A DNA stretch of 5,448 nucleotides. Origin: Eubacteriaceae bacterium (GTDB taxonomy: Bacteria; Bacillota; Clostridia; Eubacteriales; Anaerofustaceae). Where the stretch lies: contig JAGACT010000186.1 of NCBI GenBank assembly GCA_017613995.1, positions 1 through 5,448 of the forward strand, written 5' to 3'. Shown in pieces: positions 1-5,209 of this stretch; position 1 is the stretch's first letter; the number at the start of each line of letters is the position of its first letter. The position numbers and the translations under genes were made by a program. The notes below the pieces were generated by a model. That model was not told the DNA's origin, ran no database searches, and saw only the letters and a list, made by a program, of their open reading frames with translations.

Positions 1-797
1 ACCTGATCTTCAGCTTCATATTCTGCGCGTCGGTCATGGCGGTATACTTCCTGATCTGCCGCTTCGTGATTAATCCCGACACGAAGCCCCTCTCCAAGGG
101 CATCGACGTGGACAAGGCCGAGCCCTTCAGCACCAAACAGAAGATCGCTCTGTGGGCCCTCGGTGCCATGATCGTCCTCACGATCCTTCCCAGCTGCCTG
201 CCCGCTGGACCCGCAAAGGCATTCCTCGGAAAGATCGGCACCACCGCCATCGTCCTGGGCCTGGTAGCCATGGTCACTGTCTTCAGAGACAAGAACGGAA
301 AGCCCTTCTTTACCTTCGCGGAACTGGCCAACGGCGGCATCCTCTGGCCCATGCTGTTCATGGTAGCCACAGCCACCACCATGGGCGGAGCCCTCGCTTC
401 CGCTGATTCCGGATTCACCGGGACCATCATGCAGCTGTTCAACCCGATCTTCTCGAAGGCATCGCCCTTCATGTTCGCGGCAGTCATCTGCATCGCCACC
501 ATGTTCCTGACCAACCTGATCAACAACTCCGTGGCCAGCGCCATCATGGTGCCCGTCATGTACCCCTTCGCGGCAAAGGTGGGAGTCAACCCCCTGATGC
601 TCTCCGCCCTGATCTGCTTCATGGCCAACTGCGGACTGCTGCTGCCCTGCGCCAGCCCCGCCGGAGCCATGCTGCACGGCAACAAGGAATGGGTCGACAC
701 CAAGACCGTGGTCAGCTATTCGCTGCTGGGCGTAGGCGCGATGCTCCTGATGGGCATCATCGTCGGCATACCTCTCGGAAGCGCCATCTTCCGCTAA
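1..797 (+). CDS. SLC13/DASS-family anion permease, C-terminal part (5' truncated by window edge)
   Basis: The reading frame is open from the left edge (first full codon at position 3) to a TAA at 795-797, so the ATG at 36 is almost certainly an internal Met and about 264 C-terminal residues are visible. The chain is strongly hydrophobic, with roughly seven membrane-spanning or re-entrant stretches separated by short polar loops. Counting the Met at 36 as residue 1, the segment TNLINNSVASAIMVPV (159-174) sits where divalent anion/sodium symporters carry their second ion-binding hairpin. A second broken-helix motif, CASPAGAMLHG (205-215), follows. Known for the family: import of di- or tricarboxylates or sulfate across the cytoplasmic membrane, usually coupled to Na+. 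The substrate cannot be read from the sequence. The next gene begins 46 bases downstream on the same strand, suggesting an operon. The usual SNT triplet of the family reads NNS here. An ArsB- or NhaD-like member of the ion transporter superfamily is the main alternative. Confidence 0.8.
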   Translation, partial: LIFSFIFCASVMAVYFLICRFVINPDTKPLSKGIDVDKAEPFSTKQKIALWALGAMIVLTILPSCLPAGPAKAFLGKIGTTAIVLGLVAMVTVFRDKNGKPFFTFAELANGGILWPMLFMVATATTMGGALASADSGFTGTIMQLFNPIFSKASPFMFAAVICIATMFLTNLINNSVASAIMVPVMYPFAAKVGVNPLMLSALICFMANCGLLLPCASPAGAMLHGNKEWVDTKTVVSYSLLGVGAMLLMGIIVGIPLGSAIFR

Positions 798-843
798 GGG
801 CGGCACACAAGTCCCTATTCTGACAGAAAAGAGAGAAACGATC

Positions 844-1842
844 ATGACAGACAGACCCATATCCAACAAGGAAAACCTGCTGAGGACCATAAGGCACGAA
901 TCGCCGGAATGGCTCCCCATGCGCTCGGATTTCGTGAACTTCACCCCGAGCATAATACCCGACAACGTGGCCAGGCACTACGTGCTGGAGGCAAAGCCCT
1001 GGGAAGGTCCCGAAGACGGGCTGGATGCCTTTGGCATAAAATGGAAATATATCCCCTCCGCCGGAGGCTCCATGGTGGAGCCGGGCAATCCCTTCCTCAC
1101 GGACATCGAGGACTGGAAGGAGAAGATAGTCTTTCCCGACGTGGATTCCTGGGACTGGGAAGGCAGTGCCAGAGACAATGCCGAATTCCTCAGGACCGAC
1201 AAGATAGTCATCACCTGGATCTTCACGGGCATGTTCGAGCGCCTCATCTCCTTCATGGATTTCGAGGCCGCCGCCATGGCTCTGATCGACGAGGATCAGC
1301 AGGAATACGTTCACGGCCTCTTCCAGGCTCTGACCGACTACTATAAGGAGCTTATCTCCCGTTTCAAGAAGTACTACGACGTGGACGCCCTGTACTTCCA
1401 TGATGACTGGGGAAGCCAGAACGCTCCCTTCTTCTCCCTGGATACCTGCATGGAGATGCTGGTGCCCTATCTGAAGCAGATCGTGGAGTGCTGTCACGAG
1501 AATGACATAATCTTCGAGTTCCACTGCTGCGGCAAGAACGAGAAACTCGTTCCCGCCATGATAGAATGCGGCATGGATATCTGGGGAGGGCAGCCTCTCA
1601 ACGACAAGAGGATGCTGGTGAAGACCTACGGCGACAGGATCCTGCTGGGTGAGCACGATCCCTTCTTCACGAAGCCCTATCCCGATGACGAGGGGACCGC
1701 CGACAGGATGGTGGACGAGTATCTCGGGTTCTATACCGAAGGGATAGATGAAAAGCCAATGTTCATAATGAACCTTAAAACCACCCCCGCCATAGTGGAT
1801 AAGTATTACGAATACTCCCACAGGATGCTCGGCAGAGCGTAA
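844..1842 (+). CDS. URO-D superfamily protein, methyltransferase-like (not HemE)
   Basis: This complete 332-aa protein starts at an ATG preceded by a purine-rich but weak ribosome binding site (AGAGAG, about 830-835). The fold family is suggested by the N-terminal segment SPEWLPMRSDF (20-30), in the place of the uroporphyrinogen decarboxylase RxPVWxMRQAGR signature; by HDDWGSQ (186-192), typical of uncharacterised URO-D-like enzymes of anaerobes; and by HCCG (227-230), matching the His-x-Cys-Gly zinc motif of MtaA/MtbA-type corrinoid methyltransferases. The MRQAGR arginines of true HemE are absent, so porphyrin decarboxylation is unlikely. Such proteins are cytoplasmic and often move methyl groups between a corrinoid protein and a thiol or tetrahydrofolate, but many have unknown roles. 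No cysteine is seen after residue 242, so the usual third zinc ligand near the C-terminus appears missing. The permease upstream may import its substrate (inference). No corrinoid protein gene lies within the window. Confidence 0.82.
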   Translation: MTDRPISNKENLLRTIRHESPEWLPMRSDFVNFTPSIIPDNVARHYVLEAKPWEGPEDGLDAFGIKWKYIPSAGGSMVEPGNPFLTDIEDWKEKIVFPDVDSWDWEGSARDNAEFLRTDKIVITWIFTGMFERLISFMDFEAAAMALIDEDQQEYVHGLFQALTDYYKELISRFKKYYDVDALYFHDDWGSQNAPFFSLDTCMEMLVPYLKQIVECCHENDIIFEFHCCGKNEKLVPAMIECGMDIWGGQPLNDKRMLVKTYGDRILLGEHDPFFTKPYPDDEGTADRMVDEYLGFYTEGIDEKPMFIMNLKTTPAIVDKYYEYSHRMLGRA

Positions 1843-1873
1843 AGGGGCAGGGAAAATAATAACGGAAACGATG

Positions 1874-1898
1874 CCGGCCGGAGCCATGCTCCGGCCGG
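1874..1898 (+). terminator. GC-rich hairpin after the URO-D gene, possible weak terminator
   Basis: A perfect 11-bp stem (CCGGCCGGAGC at 1874-1884 with GCTCCGGCCGG at 1888-1898) has a 3-base loop and lies 31 bases after the URO-D stop codon. Only two T follow on the + strand, so it lacks the U-tract of a standard intrinsic terminator. It may pause polymerase, protect the 3' end of the mRNA or act with Rho. The structure is directly visible; its function is inferred. Confidence 0.45.
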
Positions 1899-1918
1899 TT
1901 CCGCGTCCGGGCCCCTCG

Positions 1919-1950
1919 AAAAAAGAGCCGCAGGCTGTGCCTGCGGCTCT
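1919..1950 (-). terminator. Intrinsic terminator of clpB
   Basis: A perfect 12-bp stem (AGAGCCGCAGGC at 1924-1935 with GCCTGCGGCTCT at 1939-1950) has a 3-base loop. Read on the minus strand, the stem runs straight into a T6 tract (the A run at 1919-1924; its last A also forms the end of the stem). It begins 16 bases beyond the clpB stop codon. This is the classical layout of a Rho-independent terminator acting on clpB transcripts. On the + strand no T-run follows, so it should not work efficiently for the opposing transcript. Confidence 0.92.
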
Positions 1951-1966
1951 GAAACGCTGATGTAAG

Positions 1967-4564
1967 CTACTGCGCGAAGAACAGTTTGTCTCCGTCCGAA
2001 TCTATCACGATCTCCGTGCCCGGCGAGGGGGTCTTCTCCAGGATGTAGCGGGCGATCATGGTCTCCACGTTGTGCTGGATGAACCTCTTGAGGGGCCTGG
2101 CGCCGTAAACGGGATCGTAGCCGTTCTCCAGCACGAAGTCCTTCGCCGCATCCGTGAGGGTGAGGGAAAGCTCCTTTTCCGCCAGTCTCTTCTGCAGGCT
2201 GCGCAGGGTGATCTCCATGATGGAGTACATCTCGTCCTTGGTGAGGGGCTTGAAGAAGATTATCTCGTCGATCCTGTTGAGGAATTCCGGCTTGAAGTGG
2301 CTCTTCAGCAGCGCGTTGACCTCGTCGCGGGCCTTCTCGCTGATCTGCCCGTTGCGGTCGATGCCGTTGAGCAGGATGTCGCTTCCCAGGTTGGAGGTCA
2401 TGATGATTATGGTGTTCTTGAAGTTCACCGTCACGCCCTGGGAGTCGGTAACTCTTCCGTCATCGAAGATCTGGAGCATGATGTTGAACACGTCCCCGTG
2501 GGCCTTTTCGATCTCGTCGAAGAGCACCACGCTGTAGGGATGGGTCCTGACGGCTTCCGTGAGCTGTCCGCCCTCATCGTATCCCACGTATCCCGGAGGG
2601 GCTCCGATGAGGCGGGACACGGAGAACTTCTCCATGTATTCGCTCATGTCGATGCGGATGAGATTCTTTTCCGTATCGAACAGTATCTCCGCCACGGCCT
2701 TTGCCAGCTCCGTTTTTCCGACTCCGGTGGGTCCCAGGAACATGAACGTGCCGATGGGCTTCTTGGGATCCTGTATTCCGGCTCTGGAACGCAGGATGGC
2801 TTCGGAAACCAGCCTTACGGCTTCGTCCTGTCCGATGACCCTCTGGTGGATGGTATTCTCGATGGTCAAAAGCTTCTGCCTCTCGGATTCCACCAGCTTC
2901 GCCACGGGGATGCCGGTCCACTTGGCCACCACTGAAGCTATCTCGTCCTCGGTGACCTTGTCGCGGAGGATGTTTCCGTCCACGGACGAACTCTGGACCT
3001 TTTCCGCTTCCTCCAGCTCGGCCTGCAGCTGAGGCAGCCTGCCGTACTTGAGCTCCGCGGCCCTCTCCAGGTTGTAATCCCTCTGGGCGGTCTCTATCTG
3101 GGCGTTGATGTCCTCCAGCTCCTCCCTGAGCTTCTGGACCTTCTGTATGGCGTCCTTCTCGTCCTGCCACTGCTTGTGCAGGGCCTCGAACTTCTCCTGG
3201 AGCTTTTTCTTTTCCTCTTCCAGATCCGCGATCCTTCTGGGAGCGTTCTTGTCCTCGTCGTTGCGGAGAGCCGTCTGCTCTATCTCGATCTGCATCATCT
3301 GGCGGGAGATGGTATCCAGCTCGGAAGGCATGGAATCCATTTCCGTGCGCACCATGGCGCAGGCTTCGTCGATAAGGTCTATGGCCTTGTCGGGAAGATA
3401 TCTGTCGGTGACGTAGCGGTCGGACAGTTCCACCGCCTCTATGATGGCGCCGTCGGTGATCTTTACGCCGTGGAACACTTCATAGCGTTCCTCCAGGCCT
3501 CTGAGGATCGCGATGGTATCCTCGATGGAAGGCTCCTCCACCCTCACGGGCTGGAAACGCCTCTCCAGGGCGGGATCCTTTTCGATGTACTTGCGGTACT
3601 CGTCCGGGGTGGTGGCGCCTATGCAGTGCAGCTCGCCCCTGGCCAGCATCGGCTTGAGCAGATTTCCCGCATCCATGCTTCCTTCGGTCTTTCCGGCTCC
3701 CACGATGGTATGGATCTCATCAATGAACAGCAGGATGTTGCCTTCGCTCTGCTGTATCTCGGTGAGCACCGCCTTGAGCCTTTCCTCGAATTCGCCTCTG
3801 AACTTGGCTCCCGCGATCAGCGAGCCCATGTCCAGGGAGAAGATGCTCTTTCCCTTCAGGGAAGCGGGCACGTCTCCGGCCACGATCCTCTGGGCCAGGC
3901 CCTCCACTATGGCGGTCTTGCCCGTGCCCGGCTCGCCTATCAGCACCGGGTTGTTCTTGGTCTTTCTGGAAAGGATCATTATAAGGTTCCTGATCTCTTC
4001 GCTGCGGCCGATGACGGGGTCAAGCTTGTTCTCCCTGGCGGCCTCCACCAGATCCCTGCCGTACTTTTCCAGTACGTTGAATGTATCCTCCGGATTGTCG
4101 CTGGTGACCCTGGTGTTGCCCCTTACCAGGGCCAGAGCCTTCAGGAAGTCGGTGTCGATCAGGTCGTGGGAATTGAGCACGTCCCTGAGCTTCGCGTCCG
4201 CCAGCTGCAGGATGGCGAGGAATACATGCTCCACGCTGACGAAGTCGTCCTTCATCTGGGTGGCCTTTTCCTCGGACGTATCCAGTATCTTCTGGGTCGC
4301 CTGGGAAATGTAGACTTTGTTGAGCTCCTGGCTGGACGTCCTCACGGAGGGCATGGCCTTTATGAGCTTCATAAGATCCGAAGAGAGCGCTTTGCCGTCT
4401 ATCTCCATCTTGTCGAGTATCTGAGCGATGGCGCCGTCCTTCTGGGTCACCAGGGCGTAGGTCAGATGCTCAGGCTCTATCTGCGGATTGTTGTTGTCGG
4501 CGCACAGAGACTGGGCCGACTGTATCGCTTCAACGGATTTCTGTGTAAAATGCTGCAGATTCAT
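1967..4564 (-). CDS. clpB: ATP-dependent chaperone ClpB (Hsp100 disaggregase)
   Basis: ClpB is a cytoplasmic hexameric AAA+ machine that pulls polypeptides out of aggregates together with DnaK/DnaJ/GrpE. The 865-aa product matches the usual 850-870 aa. Domains in order: Clp N-domain repeats (about 1-145); NBD1 (about 160-390) with Walker A GEPGTGKT (210-217), Walker B LLFIDE (278-283) and arginine-finger region LERRF (333-337); a coiled-coil middle domain (about 395-525) rich in Glu, Lys and Gln, which separates ClpB from ClpA and ClpX; and NBD2 (about 545-770) with Walker A GPTGVGKT (611-618), Walker B VLFDE (680-684), pore loop GYVGYDEGG (658-666) and sensor-2 GARPLKR (821-827). No ClpP-binding IGF-type loop was noticed, as expected. 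I chose the ATG at 4564 because GGAGGTG lies 6 bases upstream; an in-frame ATG at 4609 would put that site inside the gene. The NBD1 pore loop reads KFRGEF, with Phe where E. coli has Tyr. It stands alone, divergent from secG, with its own terminator. Confidence 0.97.
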   Translation of the reverse strand: MNLQHFTQKSVEAIQSAQSLCADNNNPQIEPEHLTYALVTQKDGAIAQILDKMEIDGKALSSDLMKLIKAMPSVRTSSQELNKVYISQATQKILDTSEEKATQMKDDFVSVEHVFLAILQLADAKLRDVLNSHDLIDTDFLKALALVRGNTRVTSDNPEDTFNVLEKYGRDLVEAARENKLDPVIGRSEEIRNLIMILSRKTKNNPVLIGEPGTGKTAIVEGLAQRIVAGDVPASLKGKSIFSLDMGSLIAGAKFRGEFEERLKAVLTEIQQSEGNILLFIDEIHTIVGAGKTEGSMDAGNLLKPMLARGELHCIGATTPDEYRKYIEKDPALERRFQPVRVEEPSIEDTIAILRGLEERYEVFHGVKITDGAIIEAVELSDRYVTDRYLPDKAIDLIDEACAMVRTEMDSMPSELDTISRQMMQIEIEQTALRNDEDKNAPRRIADLEEEKKKLQEKFEALHKQWQDEKDAIQKVQKLREELEDINAQIETAQRDYNLERAAELKYGRLPQLQAELEEAEKVQSSSVDGNILRDKVTEDEIASVVAKWTGIPVAKLVESERQKLLTIENTIHQRVIGQDEAVRLVSEAILRSRAGIQDPKKPIGTFMFLGPTGVGKTELAKAVAEILFDTEKNLIRIDMSEYMEKFSVSRLIGAPPGYVGYDEGGQLTEAVRTHPYSVVLFDEIEKAHGDVFNIMLQIFDDGRVTDSQGVTVNFKNTIIIMTSNLGSDILLNGIDRNGQISEKARDEVNALLKSHFKPEFLNRIDEIIFFKPLTKDEMYSIMEITLRSLQKRLAEKELSLTLTDAAKDFVLENGYDPVYGARPLKRFIQHNVETMIARYILEKTPSPGTEIVIDSDGDKLFFAQ

Positions 4565-4570
4565 TTCAAA

Positions 4571-4577
4571 CACCTCC
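4571..4577 (-). promoter_or_regulatory. clpB ribosome binding site
   Basis: On the minus strand GGAGGTG lies 6 bases before the ATG at 4564. It is a strong Shine-Dalgarno match and decides the start in favour of 4564 over the upstream in-frame ATG codons at 4579 and 4609. Confidence 0.9.
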
Positions 4578-4611
4578 ATCTGTATTAAATAATGTATCGA
4601 AACACTCAATT

Positions 4612-4617
4612 ATTATA
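4612..4617 (-). promoter_or_regulatory. Putative -10 element of clpB promoter
   Basis: A perfect TATAAT is present on the minus strand about 48 bases before the clpB ATG. At 16-18 bases upstream only poor -35 matches occur (for example TGGCTA at 4636-4641), so the promoter is either weak or activator-dependent. No HrcA (CIRCE) inverted repeat or CtsR tandem heptad was found around it, although clpB is often under heat-shock control in Gram-positive bacteria. Confidence 0.5.
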
Positions 4618-4678
4618 CTATTTATAGACTCCGGTTAGCCATATATAATGAAAAAATAATTCCCGGGAAATAAAAACG

Positions 4679-4703
4679 GGCGGGGATGTTCATTTTATCC
4701 GCC
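4679..4703. other. Imperfect inverted repeat in the clpB-secG divergent gap
   Basis: GGCGGGGAT (4679-4687) can pair with ATCCGCC (4697-4703), leaving two unpaired G and a 9-base loop. On the minus strand the hairpin is followed by CG and five T; on the + strand it is followed by four T. It therefore resembles a small bidirectional terminator that could insulate the divergent promoters, but the stem is short and imperfect. An operator is an alternative. Confidence 0.3.
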
Positions 4704-4710
4704 TTTTGGT

Positions 4711-4738
4711 TTGACAAGGGGGCAAATTATGTTATAAT
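4711..4738 (+). promoter_or_regulatory. secG promoter, consensus sigma-70/SigA type
   Basis: A perfect TTGACA (4711-4716) is followed after 16 bases by a perfect TATAAT (4733-4738), which also has the extended -10 TG at 4730-4731. Transcription should start near 4745, giving a leader of only about 27 bases before the secG ATG at 4772. This is the clearest promoter in the window and implies strong constitutive expression. Confidence 0.9.
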
Positions 4739-4743
4739 TCCTC

Positions 4744-4752
4744 TGTTATAAT
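4744..4752 (+). promoter_or_regulatory. Second extended -10 copy upstream of secG
   Basis: TGTTATAAT at 4744-4752 exactly repeats 4730-4738, 14 bases downstream. It has no good -35 at normal spacing but could work as an extended -10 promoter or as a promoter-proximal pause site. A start from it would fall close to the ribosome binding site (GGAGG at 4758-4762) and give a very short leader. Confidence 0.4.
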
Positions 4753-4771
4753 CAAATGGAGGAATATTCAG

Positions 4772-5005
4772 ATGCAGACAGTGCTTGCTGTAATCACTCT
4801 CGTCATAAGCCTGGTGCTCATTATCTCGGTCCTGCTTCAGGAAGGCAGCGAAGCCGGAATGGGAGCTGCCATCGCCGGCGGCACCGACAAGCTTTTCGGC
4901 AAGGGAGCCGCCAAGGGCTTTCAGGCGGTTTTGCAGAGGATCACGGTGGTCTCAGGCGTCGCATTCATGGTGATCGTATTCATCATGGGCGCAATGTTCA
5001 GATAA
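4772..5005 (+). CDS. secG: Preprotein translocase subunit SecG
   Basis: This 77-aa membrane protein is the small accessory subunit of the SecYEG export channel in the cytoplasmic membrane. Two hydrophobic helices (about 2-22 and 54-75) flank a glycine-rich cytoplasmic loop. The family signature is seen in VLLQEGSEAGMGAAIAGG (20-37), followed by a short polar stretch. Length is typical of Gram-positive SecG (70-80 aa). The ATG at 4772 is supported by GGAGG at 4758-4762, 9 bases upstream; a frame-shifted ATG at 4756 overlaps that site and gives no recognisable protein. The gene has its own strong promoter. The next gene, hppA, lies 204 bases downstream on the same strand, with no convincing promoter of its own seen. 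The usual secG neighbours (rnr, smpB, tpiA) are not in the window. Confidence 0.95.
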   Translation: MQTVLAVITLVISLVLIISVLLQEGSEAGMGAAIAGGTDKLFGKGAAKGFQAVLQRITVVSGVAFMVIVFIMGAMFR

Positions 5006-5019
5006 TATGCCGCATTATC
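5001..5019 (+). other. Small stem-loop covering the secG stop codon
   Basis: GATAAT (5001-5006) can pair with ATTATC (5014-5019) around a 7-base loop, with the TAA stop codon inside the stem. It is AT-rich and weak. It may only be chance, or it may stabilise the 3' end of secG. Confidence 0.25.
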
Positions 5020-5065
5020 CGGAGGGGTCCCAGACATCTCCGGTCCTTTGCTATATGGCACCATA

Positions 5066-5127
5066 AGGGATCCGTCGCATGAAGGATGCAGCTTCCCCGG
5101 GGGAGGTTTCGGTCCCTGTATTTTTTT
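5066..5127 (+). terminator. Branched hairpin with T7 tract, candidate terminator/attenuator before hppA
   Basis: A closing stem of AGGGATC (5066-5072) and GGTCCCT (5111-5117), 7 bp with one G-U pair, encloses two small hairpins, and GTA then T7 (5121-5127) follows directly. This could end secG transcripts or control read-through into hppA. The TCCCTG at 5113-5118 can instead pair with CAGGGA at 5149-5154, which would open the closing stem. The pairing is visible in the sequence; termination and switching are inferred. Confidence 0.5.
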
Positions 5128-5134
5128 CGGTCGT

Positions 5135-5151
5135 CTGCGGCGCCGCCGCAG
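5135..5151 (+). other. Perfect GC hairpin in hppA leader
   Basis: CTGCGGC (5135-5141) and GCCGCAG (5145-5151) form a 7-bp all-perfect stem with a 3-base loop. No T-run follows, so it is not itself a terminator. Its 3' arm overlaps CAGGGA (5149-5154), so it competes with the alternative pairing to the terminator-like stem upstream. Confidence 0.6.
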
Positions 5152-5209
5152 GGATATATAAAAAAACACTCAACAATAATTATCATTATCAAAAGGGGTA
5201 AACAAAACA

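Larger units (their letters stand above)
5006..5209 (+). other. Structured non-coding leader between secG and hppA
   Basis: No convincing gene is present in these 204 bases. The first two thirds are GC-rich and full of inverted repeats: CCGGAG (5019-5024) with CTCCGG (5038-5043); AGGGATC (5066-5072) with GGTCCCT (5111-5117); GCAT (5077-5080) with ATGC (5086-5089); CTTCC (5092-5096) with GGGAG (5101-5105, one G-U pair); and CTGCGGC (5135-5141) with GCCGCAG (5145-5151). The last third (5155-5209) is AT-rich with an A7 run (5160-5166) and ends in the hppA ribosome binding site AAGGGG (5193-5198). No clear -35/-10 pair was found, so the leader is probably transcribed by read-through from secG. 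Riboswitch, attenuator or simple intergenic terminator are all possible. Confidence 0.5.

Noticed and set aside
844..1842. Identification of the URO-D gene as hemE
   Set aside because: The N-terminal MRQAGR block is replaced and an HxCG zinc motif is present, which points to the methyltransferase-like branch of the family. No other haem gene lies in the window.
757..1887. Long minus-strand open frame (376 codons) opposite the URO-D gene
   Set aside because: It lies wholly antisense to a well-supported gene, has no recognisable domain, and is rich in His, Gly and Val in the pattern expected from the reverse reading of GC-rich codons.
3176..4588. Long + strand open frame (470 codons) opposite clpB
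   Set aside because: clpB on the minus strand is unambiguous; the antisense frame gives a low-complexity translation without any family signature and no ribosome binding site of note.
4565..4609. Upstream in-frame ATG codons that would extend ClpB by up to 15 residues
   Set aside because: The strong GGAGGTG site lies inside that extension, 6 bases before the ATG at 4564, and homologous ClpB proteins begin with M-x-L-x-x-F-T as seen from 4564.
4601..4640. CIRCE-like half site (GAGTGTT on the minus strand) near the clpB -10
   Set aside because: The matching half TTAGCACTC is not found at the required 9-base spacing; a short partial match is expected by chance.
4756..5082. 108-codon + strand frame overlapping secG
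   Set aside because: Its ATG lies within the secG ribosome binding site and its translation has no membrane segments or known motif, while the secG frame is clearly conserved in type.
5006..5209. Known RNAs in the hppA leader: fluoride, TPP, preQ1 or c-di-GMP riboswitch, T-box, SRP RNA or tmRNA
   Set aside because: None of the conserved cores that I can recall for these classes (for example the SRP GGAAGGAAGCAGCC block or the T-box GGGTGGNACCGCG block) is present on either strand. A covariance-model search could still find a class I do not recognise.
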